Below are positions 1 to 8,287 of a stretch of DNA of 64,000 nucleotides, piece by piece. The stretch is taken from NCBI RefSeq assembly GCF_001544795.2, contig NZ_FCOI02000010.1, forward strand, positions 167,150-231,149, read 5' to 3'. Each line of letters starts with the position of its first letter. Positions within the stretch are counted from its first letter, which is position 1. The notes beneath the pieces were generated by a model. The model was not told where the DNA came from, made no database searches, and saw nothing but the letters and a program-made list of their open reading frames with translations. Source of the DNA: Caballeronia temeraria. GTDB lineage: Bacteria; Pseudomonadota; Gammaproteobacteria; Burkholderiales; Burkholderiaceae. A program made the position numbers and the translations under genes.

Positions 1-206
1 TGGCGCTGATAGTGCGCCTTCGTGCCAGTCAGACGAGCCGGCGTGATCTTGCCGTTTTCGCCGATGAAGTCCTTCAGCGTTTCCGTGTCCTTGTAGTCGA
101 TGTACTCGACACCGGCTGCCGTGAAACGGCAGAACTTCTTGCGCTTGAAGAGCGGGTTTTGTTGCTGACGACGCTTGTCGAATTTCTTACCAGTCGGGCG
201 GGGCAT
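1..206 (-). CDS. rpsR: 30S ribosomal protein S18 (partial, 3' end outside window)
   Basis: S18 sits on the platform of the 30S subunit and pairs with S6. The reading frame begins with ATG at 206 ([16 protein letters not shown]) and continues to the window edge, covering roughly 68 of about 91 residues. The basic N-terminus, FKRKKFCRF and the [12 protein letters not shown] stretch are typical of S18. It is the last visible member of the rpsF-priB-rpsR operon; rplI would be expected next, outside the window. Only two bases separate it from the priB stop, so translation is probably coupled. Confidence 0.97.
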   Translation of the reverse strand, partial: MPRPTGKKFDKRRQQQNPLFKRKKFCRFTAAGVEYIDYKDTETLKDFIGENGKITPARLTGTKAHYQR

Positions 207-208
207 GA

Positions 209-508
209 TTAGTCCTTTCCAATGTCCTGCAATTCTGTGATGTGAAACACCAGGGTTCGTGCGTTACGGCTTCTCTTCGCCAGAAAGCCGGTGAAGCGTG
301 TTTCGACGCCCATCGGACAGCTTTCCAGTCTGCCGCTCGCTTCGCCGGCCGCGACCGCCTGCAGGGTCAGTTCGATTTTCCGGGCGATGCCCGCCTCGAC
401 GACTTCTGCCGCGTGTTGCAACGTGCAGCTTGCGATGGGAATCCCGGCGGGCGTGTACCGCACCGGTTCGCGTTCCACGACGCTTGCTGTCAGTTGCAGC
501 CGGTTCAC
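209..508 (-). CDS. priB: Primosomal replication protein N (PriB)
   Basis: PriB is a single OB-fold, ssDNA-binding protein of the PriA-PriB restart primosome. The 99-residue product starts [24 protein letters not shown] and carries the E-x-[10 protein letters not shown] core seen in betaproteobacterial PriB. The start is a GTG at 508; no strong Shine-Dalgarno is visible right before it, and a weak AGGA lies about 13 bases upstream. It lies between rpsF and rpsR, the standard position in beta- and gammaproteobacteria, so it is probably expressed with these ribosomal genes. Confidence 0.93.
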   Translation of the reverse strand: MNRLQLTASVVEREPVRYTPAGIPIASCTLQHAAEVVEAGIARKIELTLQAVAAGEASGRLESCPMGVETRFTGFLAKRSRNARTLVFHITELQDIGKD

Positions 509-551
509 TTAAAGTGTTCGTTCCTGGTGGCTTGACAGTTCGAAACTGTCC

Positions 552-923
552 TTAAGCCTGCGCTTCGGACGGCTGGCTAGCCGCCTTCTTGGCTTCTTCG
601 CGCTGCACTTCCTTCATCATCGGCGACGGGCCGGTTTCGGCCTTCTTCATCTTGACGATGAGGTGACGCAGAACGGCGTCGTTGAACTTGAATGCGTGCT
701 CCAGCTCTTCGAGCGTGGTCTGGTCGCATTCGATGTTCATGCAGACGTAGTGAGCCTTCGCGAGTTTCTCGATCATGTAGGCCAGCTGGCGGCGGCCCCA
801 GTCCTCGATGCGGTGGATCTGGCCACCGTGCGACGTGATCGTGCTCTTGTAGCGCTCGATCATTGCGGGCACTTGCTCGCTCTGATCGGGATGCACGATA
901 AAGACGATTTCGTAATGACGCAT
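552..923 (-). CDS. rpsF: 30S ribosomal protein S6
   Basis: S6 forms a heterodimer with S18 on the 30S platform. The 123-residue product begins [25 protein letters not shown] and contains the [16 protein letters not shown] segment of the S6 ferredoxin-like fold, with a charged, variable tail ending in SEAQA. I chose ATG 923 rather than an in-frame start at 1007 because AAGGAG lies seven bases before it and known S6 proteins start MRHYE. First gene of the rpsF-priB-rpsR operon. A structured leader precedes it (945-971) that may be the S6:S18 autoregulatory site. Confidence 0.97.
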   Translation of the reverse strand: MRHYEIVFIVHPDQSEQVPAMIERYKSTITSHGGQIHRIEDWGRRQLAYMIEKLAKAHYVCMNIECDQTTLEELEHAFKFNDAVLRHLIVKMKKAETGPSPMMKEVQREEAKKAASQPSEAQA

Positions 924-944
924 ATTCACTCCTTGTGGATTAAA

Positions 945-971
945 GCCACCCGGGCGTCGGACCGGTGCGGC
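945..971 (-). promoter_or_regulatory. Leader hairpin of rpsF, candidate S6:S18-binding RNA motif
   Basis: Read on the minus strand, GCCGCACCGG pairs with CCGGGTGGC (one bulged A, one G-U pair) around an eight-base loop, TCCGACGC, which contains CCG. It ends 21 bases before the rpsF start. Many bacteria carry an S6:S18-binding motif with a conserved CCG in the rpsF leader. The position and the loop CCG fit that class, but I could not run a covariance model, so the assignment is inference. Confidence 0.45.
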
Positions 972-1041
972 AAGTGAGAAGCCAAACAGTATATACCTGG
1001 CTGACATCTATGCGCAAGGCTTTGGCTGGGTTTTCAAGCAC

Positions 1042-1995
1042 TTAGCCCGTATGCGCCGGCTCGGCGTGCGGTTCGCCCGGAAGCGTCAGCCGGCGGCTCC
1101 AGTAACCCGGCTGCGCGTAAATTTCCTTAAGGTAATCAATGAAATAGCGCACTCTTGCCGGTACGTAACGCTGCTGCGGATAGACGGCGAGAATGTCATA
1201 GTCGGGAAGCTCGAAATCGTCGAGGACGGTTTCCAGTTCGCCCGATTCCAGTTGCCGCTGGATTTCCCACGTCGAACGCCAGCCCAGACCGAGGCCCTCC
1301 GACGCCCAGCGATGCAGCAACTCGCCGTCGTTGCAGTCGAGATTGCCCGTCACGCGCACCGTCACGACCTTGCCATTGCGCCGGAAATACCAGCCGCGGT
1401 TCTGTCCGCCCTGCAGATTGAACGCGAGACAGTTGTGATTCGGCAGGTCTTCGAGCGTCTTCGGCCGCCCGTGCTTCCTGAAATACGCAGGCGTGCCGCA
1501 CACGACGCGCCGGTTGCTCGCGAGCTTCACCGCGACGAAATTCGGATCGACCGCCCCGCCGATGCGAATCGACAGATCGTAGCCCTCGCGCACCAGATCG
1601 ACGACGCGATCGGTCAGATTGAACGACATCTGCAATTCAGGCTTGTCACGCACGAACGGCGGCGCGTGCGGCGCGACGTGCATGCGCCCGAACGCGGCCG
1701 GCGCCGACACGATCAGATGCCCGCCCACCGCGCGCCGGCCTGCGGCGAGCTCGTTTTCCGCCTGATCCCAGTCGGCGAGCAGGTTCTTGCAGCGGTCGAG
1801 AAACGCCGCGCCTTCTTCGCTCACGACGAGCCGCCGCGTCGAACGATACATCAGCTTCACGCCAAGGCGCTTCTCGAGTGCGTCGATGCGCCGTCCGAGA
1901 ATCACGGGCGACACGCCCTCCTCCAGCGCCGCCGCGGCGAGGCTTCCCGCCTCAGCCACGCGCACGAAGGTTTCTATCTGCTTGAAGCGGTCCAT
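1042..1995 (-). CDS. LysR-family transcriptional regulator (divergent to gcl operon)
   Basis: A 317-residue LysR-type regulator. The N-terminal winged helix-turn-helix covers about residues 1-60 (MDRFKQIETFVRVAEAGSLAAAALEEGVSPVILGRRI, then LYRSTRRL-like text), and the effector-binding domain follows from about 90. The phrase VDLVREGYDLSIRIG marks the DsdC/AaeR-like group that includes many catabolic regulators. It is transcribed away from gcl across a 170-bp gap, the usual arrangement for a LysR protein that controls its neighbour, so it probably responds to a glyoxylate-pathway intermediate. The inducer cannot be read from sequence. Confidence 0.9.
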   Translation of the reverse strand: MDRFKQIETFVRVAEAGSLAAAALEEGVSPVILGRRIDALEKRLGVKLMYRSTRRLVVSEEGAAFLDRCKNLLADWDQAENELAAGRRAVGGHLIVSAPAAFGRMHVAPHAPPFVRDKPELQMSFNLTDRVVDLVREGYDLSIRIGGAVDPNFVAVKLASNRRVVCGTPAYFRKHGRPKTLEDLPNHNCLAFNLQGGQNRGWYFRRNGKVVTVRVTGNLDCNDGELLHRWASEGLGLGWRSTWEIQRQLESGELETVLDDFELPDYDILAVYPQQRYVPARVRYFIDYLKEIYAQPGYWSRRLTLPGEPHAEPAHTG

Positions 1996-2037
1996 CTCGC
2001 GTCTCCCGCCAATGCCCCATCAATCGGGCATTCGGTA

Positions 2038-2056
2038 CTTTTTGTTTGGAAAAAAG
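2038..2056. promoter_or_regulatory. Candidate LysR operator between the regulator and gcl
   Basis: CTTTTT (2038-2043) and AAAAAG (2051-2056) form an inverted repeat around a seven-base AT-rich spacer in the middle of the divergent LysR/gcl intergenic region. This resembles a T-N11-A LysR box, and it is the only clear dyad there. Assignment is by position and symmetry only. Confidence 0.3.
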
Positions 2057-2165
2057 CGACTACCGCTGATCTTATCAAACCTTTTTCACAGACTTAAAGT
2101 GGAACGGAACCCTGCTTGAATGCAGACAGCGATTTCGGATAGAGACCCCCAGGAAGGAGACAATC

Positions 2166-3941
2166 ATGCCCAAGATGAGAGCCGTCGACGCAGCCGTCCT
2201 CGTGCTGGAAAAAGAAGGAATCGATACCGCGTTCGGTGTGCCGGGCGCGGCCATCAACCCGTTCTACTCGGCGATGAAGAAGTCGGGCGGCATCAGCCAC
2301 GTGCTCGCGCGTCACGTCGAAGGCGCATCGCACATGGCCGAAGGTTATACCCGCGCGGCGCCGGGCAACATCGGTGTGTGCATCGGCACGTCGGGCCCGG
2401 CCGGCACGGACATGATCACCGGCCTCTACTCGGCTCAGGCCGATTCGATCCCCATTCTCGCGATCACCGGCCAGGCGCCGCGCGCGCGTCTGTACAAGGA
2501 AGATTTCCAGGCCGTCGATATCGAATCGATCGCCAAGCCCGTCACGAAATGGGCCGTCACGGTGCGCGAACCGGCGCTCGTGCCGCGCGTGTTCCAGCAG
2601 GCGTTTCACCTGATGCGCTCGGGCCGTCCGGGTCCGGTGCTGGTCGACCTGCCGATCGACGTGCAGATGGCCGAAATCGAATTCGACATCGACACCTACG
2701 AGCCGCTGCCGGTCTACAAGCCGAAAGCGACGCGCGCGCAGGTCGAGAAGGCGCTCACGATGCTCAACGACGCCGAGAAGCCGTTGATCGTCTCGGGCGG
2801 CGGCGTGCTGAACGCGGCGGCGGAAGACCTGCTCGTGCAGTTCGCGGAAACGCTCGGCGTGCCCGTCATTCCGACGCTCATGTCGTGGGGCGCGATCCCC
2901 GACGATCACCCGCTCATGGCCGGCATGGTCGGCTTGCAGACGTCGCACCGCTACGGCAACGCGACGATGCTCGCCTCCGATTTCGTGCTCGGCATCGGCA
3001 ACCGCTGGGCGAATCGTCACACGGGCAGCGTCGAGGTTTACACCAAGGGCCGTAAGTTCGTGCACGTGGATATCGAGCCGACGCAGATCGGCCGCGTGTT
3101 CGGACCGGATCTCGGCATCGTGTCGGATGCGAAGGCCGCGCTCGAACTGTTCGTCGACGTGGCGAAGGAATGGAAGGCTGCCGGCAAGCTGAAGGATCGC
3201 GGCGCGTGGGTTGCGGACTGCCAGCAGCGCAAGCGCACCCTGCAGCGCAAGACGCACTTCGACAATGTGCCGATGAAGCCGCAGCGCGTCTACGAAGAGA
3301 TGAACCTCGCGTTCGATCGCGACACCTGCTTCGTGACGACGATCGGTCTTTCGCAGATCGCGGGCGCGCAGTTCCTGCACGTGTTCAAGGCGCGCAACTG
3401 GATCAACTGCGGTCAGGCCGGCCCGCTCGGCTGGACGATCCCTGCCGCGCTCGGCGTGCGTGCGGCGGACCCGCAACGCAAGATCGTCGCGCTGTCGGGC
3501 GACTATGACTTCCAGTTCATGATCGAAGAACTCGCGGTCGGCGCGCAATTCAAGCTGCCCTACGTGCACGTGGTCGTGAACAACTCGTATCTCGGCCTGA
3601 TCCGTCAGGCGCAGCGCGGCTTCGAGATGGACTACTGCGTGCAGCTCGCGTTCGACAACATCAACGCGCCTGAACTCGAAGGCTACGGCGTGGATCACGT
3701 CGCGGTCGCCGAAGGCCTCGGCTGCAAGGCACTGCGCGTGTTCAAGCCGGAAGACATCGCGCCGGCGCTCAAGAAGGCGCAAGCGCTGGCCGCCGAACAT
3801 CAGGTGCCGGTCGTCGTCGAGATGATTCTCGAACGCGTGACCAACATCGCGATGGGCACCGAGATCGACGCGATCAACGAGTTCGAGGAACTCGCCGAAA
3901 CGAAGGCAGACGCACCGACCGCCGTCACGCCGCTCGACTGA
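2166..3941 (+). CDS. gcl: Glyoxylate carboligase (tartronate-semialdehyde synthase)
   Basis: Thiamine-diphosphate enzyme that joins two glyoxylates into tartronate semialdehyde and CO2. The 591-residue length matches the family. [15 protein letters not shown] and [16 protein letters not shown] are near identical to E. coli Gcl, including Val51 where other ThDP enzymes have the catalytic Glu, a hallmark of Gcl. The ThDP/Mg motif is [15 protein letters not shown]...[12 protein letters not shown] (about residues 441-480). ATG 2166 is preceded by AGGAAGGAG. First gene of gcl-hyi-glxR, with a 70-bp gap to hyi. Probably controlled by the divergent LysR protein. Confidence 0.97.
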   Translation: MPKMRAVDAAVLVLEKEGIDTAFGVPGAAINPFYSAMKKSGGISHVLARHVEGASHMAEGYTRAAPGNIGVCIGTSGPAGTDMITGLYSAQADSIPILAITGQAPRARLYKEDFQAVDIESIAKPVTKWAVTVREPALVPRVFQQAFHLMRSGRPGPVLVDLPIDVQMAEIEFDIDTYEPLPVYKPKATRAQVEKALTMLNDAEKPLIVSGGGVLNAAAEDLLVQFAETLGVPVIPTLMSWGAIPDDHPLMAGMVGLQTSHRYGNATMLASDFVLGIGNRWANRHTGSVEVYTKGRKFVHVDIEPTQIGRVFGPDLGIVSDAKAALELFVDVAKEWKAAGKLKDRGAWVADCQQRKRTLQRKTHFDNVPMKPQRVYEEMNLAFDRDTCFVTTIGLSQIAGAQFLHVFKARNWINCGQAGPLGWTIPAALGVRAADPQRKIVALSGDYDFQFMIEELAVGAQFKLPYVHVVVNNSYLGLIRQAQRGFEMDYCVQLAFDNINAPELEGYGVDHVAVAEGLGCKALRVFKPEDIAPALKKAQALAAEHQVPVVVEMILERVTNIAMGTEIDAINEFEELAETKADAPTAVTPLD

Positions 3942-4011
3942 GAAGCGCCGCCGCGCGTTCATCCAAGGAACGCGCGGCGTGCATCCGCTGACCGACCATC
4001 AGGAAAGAACA

Positions 4012-4812
4012 ATGCCGAAATTTGCCGCGAATTTGACCATGCTGTTCAACGAAGTCCCGTTCCTCGACCGCTTCGCCGCGGCCGCGAATGCGGGCTTCAA
4101 GGCGGTCGAGTTCCTGTTTCCTTACGCCTTCTCGACCAGCGATATCCAGAAGCGCCTGAAGGACAACGACTTGCGGATCGTGCTGCATAACCTGCCCGCC
4201 GGCAACTGGGAAGCGGGCGAGCGCGGCATCGCGTGTCTGCCGGACCGTGTCGCCGAATTCCGCGAAGGCGTGCCGCGCGCGATCGAGTACGCGAAGGCGC
4301 TGAATGTGCCGCAACTGAACTGCCTCGTCGGCATTCCGGCGGCGGGCGTGTCGGCGGAACAGGCGCGCGCGACCATCATCGAAAATTTGCGCTTCGCTGC
4401 CGATGCGCTGAAGAAAGAAGGCATCCGGCTGCTGGTCGAGCCGTGCAACTCGTATGACATTCCGGGCTTCGCGCTGAATCGGTCGAAGGAAGGACTGGAT
4501 GTGATCCAGGCGGTCGGCTCGGACAATCTGTTCCTGCAGTACGACATCTATCACATGCAGCGCATGGAAGGCGAACTCGCCGCGACGATCAAGAAGAACC
4601 TGCCGAAGATCGCGCACATCCAGCTTGCCGACAACCCCGGCCGCAACGAGCCCGGCACGGGCGAGATCAACTATCCGTTCCTGTTCGCGCTGCTCGACGA
4701 GATCGGCTATCAAGGCTGGATCGGCTGCGAGTACAAGCCGCTCAACGGCACGGAGGCGGGCCTCGGCTGGCTGCAGAGCATCGGCGGCGTGAAGCAGGGC
4801 GCGACCGCTTAA
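4012..4812 (+). CDS. hyi: Hydroxypyruvate isomerase
   Basis: A 266-residue xylose-isomerase-like TIM-barrel protein that interconverts hydroxypyruvate and tartronate semialdehyde. The text MPKFAANLTMLFNEVPFLDRFAAA and the metal-site segments LLVEPCN, QYDIYHMQRMEG and HIQLADNPGRNEPGTGEINY are characteristic of Hyi. I start it at ATG 4012, behind AGGAAAG, rather than at an upstream in-frame ATG (3979) whose extra residues have no counterpart in the family. Second gene of the glyoxylate operon; 27 bp to glxR. Confidence 0.95.
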   Translation: MPKFAANLTMLFNEVPFLDRFAAAANAGFKAVEFLFPYAFSTSDIQKRLKDNDLRIVLHNLPAGNWEAGERGIACLPDRVAEFREGVPRAIEYAKALNVPQLNCLVGIPAAGVSAEQARATIIENLRFAADALKKEGIRLLVEPCNSYDIPGFALNRSKEGLDVIQAVGSDNLFLQYDIYHMQRMEGELAATIKKNLPKIAHIQLADNPGRNEPGTGEINYPFLFALLDEIGYQGWIGCEYKPLNGTEAGLGWLQSIGGVKQGATA

Positions 4813-4839
4813 ACCAGACACATAGGAGGAGCTAGAAGT

Positions 4840-5748
4840 ATGGCAACGATCGGTTTCATCGGCCTCGGCATCATGGGCGCGCACATGGCGCGCAATCTCA
4901 TCAAGGGCGGCCACAAGCTCGTCGTGAACGGCAAGTTTCCGGTGCCGGACGATATCCGCGCGCAGACCCAAGTCGTCGCGGACTCGACCGCTGTGGCGCA
5001 GGAAAGCGAAATCGTCATCACGATGGTGCCGGACACGCCCGATGTCGCCAATGTGCTGTTCGCCGATGACGGCGTCGCGAAGGGTCTCACGAAGGGCAAG
5101 CTCGTGATCGACATGAGCTCGATCGCCCCGCTCGAGACGCAGGAGTTCGCGAAGAAAATCAACGCGCTCGGCTGCGACTATCTCGACGCACCGGTGTCCG
5201 GCGGCGAAGTCGGCGCACGTGAAGCGACGCTCACGATCATGGTCGGCGGCCCGGAGAAGTCGTTCGACATTGCGAAGCCGCTCTTCGAACTGATGGGCAA
5301 GAACATTTCGCTCATCGGCGATAACGGCGCGGGTCAAACGTGCAAGGTCGCGAACCAGATTATCGTCGCGTTGAACATCGAAGCCGTTGGCGAAGCGCTG
5401 CTCTTTGCGGCACGCTCGGGCGCCGATCCGGAGCGCGTGCGTAAGGCGCTGATGGGCGGTTTCGCATCGTCGCGCATTCTCGAAGTGCATGGCGAGCGCA
5501 TGACGAAGCGCACATTCAATCCGGGCTTCCGTATCGAACTGCATCAGAAAGACTTGAATCTGGCGCTCGATGGCGCGCGCAAGATGGGCCTCGCCCTGCC
5601 CCACACCGCGAGCGCGCAGCAACTCTTCAGCGTGTGCGCGGCGAACGGCGGCAAGGCGTGGGATCACTCGGCGCTCGTGCGTGCGCTCGAGATCATGTCG
5701 AACTTCCAGGTGGCCGACGAGCCGCAGCAGACCAAAGCTGCTGCGTGA
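4840..5748 (+). CDS. glxR: Tartronate semialdehyde reductase (2-hydroxy-3-oxopropionate reductase)
   Basis: Reduces tartronate semialdehyde to D-glycerate with NAD(P)H, completing glyoxylate use. The 302-residue protein has an N-terminal Rossmann motif (GFIGLGIMGAHMARNL), the substrate-binding signature DAPVSGGEVGA at about 120-130 and the catalytic-lysine motif GDNGAGQTCKVANQ at about 165-178, all typical of the beta-hydroxyacid dehydrogenase family. AGGAGG lies before ATG 4840. Last gene of gcl-hyi-glxR. An 8-bp hairpin follows at 5773-5796. Confidence 0.95.
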   Translation: MATIGFIGLGIMGAHMARNLIKGGHKLVVNGKFPVPDDIRAQTQVVADSTAVAQESEIVITMVPDTPDVANVLFADDGVAKGLTKGKLVIDMSSIAPLETQEFAKKINALGCDYLDAPVSGGEVGAREATLTIMVGGPEKSFDIAKPLFELMGKNISLIGDNGAGQTCKVANQIIVALNIEAVGEALLFAARSGADPERVRKALMGGFASSRILEVHGERMTKRTFNPGFRIELHQKDLNLALDGARKMGLALPHTASAQQLFSVCAANGGKAWDHSALVRALEIMSNFQVADEPQQTKAAA

Positions 5749-6050
5749 TTCGCATCACCTGAACCGTGGGGCGTCCCGCGTATGGGCACGCGGGACAAAT
5801 GCCGCTCTGGGCTGAGGGCGGCAAGTGGGGTCCGAGAAGCGGCACCCGGCGGTGCGCCGGGTAAGCCTTGGTCGGTCAGACGGTTTGTCGTCGGGTGTCC
5901 GCGTCGGATTGTTGCAAATTGCGTCCTTCATCTGACGCATGAGCGGTGCTAGAAATCCTTTTGTTGAAACTCAGAACTATCTGGTGGTCATCGCGACTAA
6001 TCTGCCTAGACTTCGCGGGCCGTAACCACCGTTAATCAAGGAGTTGAACA
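5749..6050. other. Intergenic region after glxR
   Basis: A 302-bp gap. It holds one clear hairpin, GTCCCGCG (5773-5780) with CGCGGGAC (5789-5796) around an eight-base loop, which lacks a T-tract and may still help end the gcl operon transcript. The right part (about 5935-6045) is AT-richer and should contain the promoter of the LysM gene, whose AAGGAG lies at 6039-6044. No gene is supported here. Confidence 0.5.
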
Positions 6051-6545
6051 ATGGGCATTCTCAGCTTTATCAAGGAAGCAGGTGAGAAACTCTTCGGCGC
6101 AGTCACGCCGAGCGCAGAGGCGGCGCCCGCTGCCGCGCCGGTCGATGTCGCCGCGCTGAATCAGAAGGCGGGCGAAGCCATCGCGGCGTACATCCGTTCG
6201 CAAGGTCTCAACGCGGATAATCTCGATGTAAAATACGACGGCGCGTCGCATACGGTGACCGTGTCGGGTCAGGCGGCGGATCAGGCGACGAAGGAAAAGA
6301 TTCTCGTTGCCGCGGGCAATGTGCAGCATGTCGATAAGGTCGACGATCAGTTGACCGTGCCGAATGCCGAGCCCGAGTCGCAGTATTACACCGTCGTGTC
6401 GGGTGACAATCTTTGGAAGATCGCCGAGAAGTATTACGGCAATGGTTCCAAGAACGATGTGATCTTCGAAGCCAACAAGCCGATGTTGAAAAGTCCGGAC
6501 AAGATTTATCCGGGGCAAGTTTTGCGTATTCCGGCGGCGAGCTGA
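6051..6545 (+). CDS. BON and LysM domain protein (Kbp/YgaU-like)
   Basis: A 164-residue protein with a BON domain (about residues 35-105, VDVAALNQKAGEAIAAYIRS...VTVSGQA) followed by a C-terminal LysM domain (YYTVVSGDNLWKIAEKYYG to PGQVLRIP, about 113-162). This two-domain order matches E. coli Kbp (YgaU), a soluble potassium-binding protein. There is no classical signal peptide; the N-terminus MGILSFIKEAGEKLFG is amphipathic, as in Kbp. A role in potassium sensing or envelope stress is inferred from the family. It stands alone with its own terminator downstream. Confidence 0.88.
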   Translation: MGILSFIKEAGEKLFGAVTPSAEAAPAAAPVDVAALNQKAGEAIAAYIRSQGLNADNLDVKYDGASHTVTVSGQAADQATKEKILVAAGNVQHVDKVDDQLTVPNAEPESQYYTVVSGDNLWKIAEKYYGNGSKNDVIFEANKPMLKSPDKIYPGQVLRIPAAS

Positions 6546-6587
6546 TTCTTTTCTTCTTTTTCTCTTTTTCTCTTTTTCTCTTTTCTC
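6546..6587 (+). repeat. 42-nt pure pyrimidine tract with CTCTTTTT repeats
   Basis: Starting at the base after the LysM stop codon, every base to 6587 is C or T, with an eight-base unit CTCTTTTT repeated about three times in the middle. Such a run is unusual in a high-GC chromosome. It lies in the 3' untranslated region, before the terminator hairpin. Confidence 0.8.
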
Positions 6588-6596
6588 GCCTTTCAA

Positions 6597-6623
6597 AACG
6601 CGGACCCTTGGTTCGCGTTTTTT
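6597..6623 (+). terminator. Rho-independent terminator of the LysM gene
   Basis: AACGCGGACC and GGTTCGCGTT form a ten-base stem with one G-U pair around a three-base loop, followed directly by T residues. It sits about 50 bp after the LysM stop codon and before the convergent oxidoreductase gene. Confidence 0.75.
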
Positions 6624-6665
6624 GCTTTTTGCGTTTTTGCCAGATCCCGGCGAAACGCCCAAACC

Positions 6666-8048
6666 TCAGCCCAACGCCCCCAACCCCTCCAACAGCGTAG
6701 GAATCAACTCACTCACAGTCGGATGAATATGCATAGCCCGCTGCAGAGTCGTATAGGGCGCATCCGCATTCATGATATCGATGAACGTATGAATGGCTTC
6801 ATCCCCTTCGATCCCGTAAATCGCAGCCCCTAAAAACCGCTGCGTTTGCGCATCGACGAGTGCCTTCATGAAGCCATCGGTCTCACCGCGCTCCCGAGCG
6901 CGCCCAACGCGTGACATCGGCATCGTGGCAATGAGCGCCTCGCGCCCGTCCTTGCGCACCTCTTCCTCACTCATCCCCACCCGAGCGAACGGCGGATCGA
7001 CGAACACCGCATAAGCCATGATGCGCGTATCGACGCTTCGTGATTCCCCATCGAGCAAATTGGAAGCGATGATCTCGTAGTCATTCCACGACGTATGCGT
7101 GAACGCGCCGCGTCCGTTCACATCGCCCAACGCGTACACGCCATCCGCTTTGGTGCGCAATTGACCGTCGACATCGATCATGCCGTGCCTGTTCACCGCG
7201 ATGCCAGCATGCTCCAGTCCCAGATCGTCGGTGTTCGGCGTGCGGCCCGTCGCGAACAAAAGATGCGACGCGTCGATAACTTCGTCACCATTGAAAACGC
7301 GCACGCCGCCTGCCAAAGGCTCCACGCGCGATAGCTGCGCGCCGAAGCGAAACTCGACGCCCTCTCGCACGAACACGTCCTGCATCGCGCGGGCGACGTC
7401 CTCATCCTCGCGCGTCAGGATGCGCTCGCCACGCACCAGCAACGTGACGCGGCTGCCGAAGCGCCGGAACATCTGCCCGAACTCCAGCGCGATATAGCTC
7501 GCCCCGACAATCACCAGATGCTCCGGCACTTCGGTCAGTTCGAGAATCGACGAATTGGTCAGATACGGCACGCGCCCGAGGCCATCGACATCCGGCACCA
7601 CCGCGCGCGTGCCCGTGTTGATGAAAACGAGATCGGCATCGATCTGCTGCATCGAGCCGTCGTTCGCCTCGATCGCCAGCGCGCGCGGTCCCGTGAAGCG
7701 CGCGTGTCCATTGAACACGCTGAGGTTCTTCGTCGCGCGCAGCCACTTTTCGATGCCCGTGCGCGAGCCGCCGATCACCTCGTCCTTGCGCGCCTTCACG
7801 CGCGCCATGTCGATGCGGATATCGCCGCCGATCATCACGCCGTACTGCGCCGCCGTGCGCGCGACATGCGCGGCCCGCGCGCTCGCGACATAAGTCTTGG
7901 TCGGCGTGCAGCCGACGTTCACGCAGGTGCCGCCAAAAAGATGCCGCTCGATCACCGCCGTGTGCCTGCCGCTTTGCGCTAGCCGCACGGCCAGCGGCGA
8001 GCCGCCTTGCCCCGTGCCAATGACAACCGCATCGAAATGCTGTGACAT
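6666..8048 (-). CDS. Class I pyridine nucleotide-disulfide oxidoreductase (mercuric reductase/RclA-like)
   Basis: A 460-residue FAD flavoprotein. It has the N-terminal FAD motif VVIGTGQGGSPLAVRLAQ, the redox-active disulfide GGTCVNVGCTPTK (about residues 39-51), a second NAD(P)-binding motif VIVGASYIALEFGQMFRRFG, and the C-terminal dimerisation HIHPTVSELIPTLL. It lacks the N-terminal metal-binding domain and the C-terminal vicinal cysteines of true MerA. It is also unlikely to be lipoamide dehydrogenase, given its monocistronic setting. RclA-like proteins of hypochlorite defence have this shape. Start chosen at ATG 8048 (MSQHFDAVV); an upstream in-frame start at 8138 adds unrelated residues. 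Confidence 0.85.
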   Translation of the reverse strand: MSQHFDAVVIGTGQGGSPLAVRLAQSGRHTAVIERHLFGGTCVNVGCTPTKTYVASARAAHVARTAAQYGVMIGGDIRIDMARVKARKDEVIGGSRTGIEKWLRATKNLSVFNGHARFTGPRALAIEANDGSMQQIDADLVFINTGTRAVVPDVDGLGRVPYLTNSSILELTEVPEHLVIVGASYIALEFGQMFRRFGSRVTLLVRGERILTREDEDVARAMQDVFVREGVEFRFGAQLSRVEPLAGGVRVFNGDEVIDASHLLFATGRTPNTDDLGLEHAGIAVNRHGMIDVDGQLRTKADGVYALGDVNGRGAFTHTSWNDYEIIASNLLDGESRSVDTRIMAYAVFVDPPFARVGMSEEEVRKDGREALIATMPMSRVGRARERGETDGFMKALVDAQTQRFLGAAIYGIEGDEAIHTFIDIMNADAPYTTLQRAMHIHPTVSELIPTLLEGLGALG

Positions 8049-8287
8049 GCTCGGTTCTCCCGGGTCTTTGCATACAAAACGCAAAAGACCATGCGAATGA
8101 AGCGGATGAAGAATGCAGCAGCTGGAATCGAAATGCATCTTACGCGCAACTCGTTGAGCGGGCAGAAAGCCGGTCCGATGCCCGCTGTGCGGACACGGGC
8201 ATGGCGCGTGCTGTCTTCGATTCGAACGTCCCGCGCAGCACGGCGCGCGGTCCGCTCAATCATCAGCATCTGTAGCCGAAGGCATTC

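Noticed and set aside
2094..3962. 622-codon open frame antisense to gcl
   Set aside because: It is the complement of gcl in a GC-rich genome; its product is an Arg/Asp/His-rich string with no domain, while the plus-strand frame is a full glyoxylate carboligase.
6666..8048. Mercuric reductase merA
   Set aside because: No N-terminal heavy-metal domain, no C-terminal cysteine pair and no mer genes nearby.
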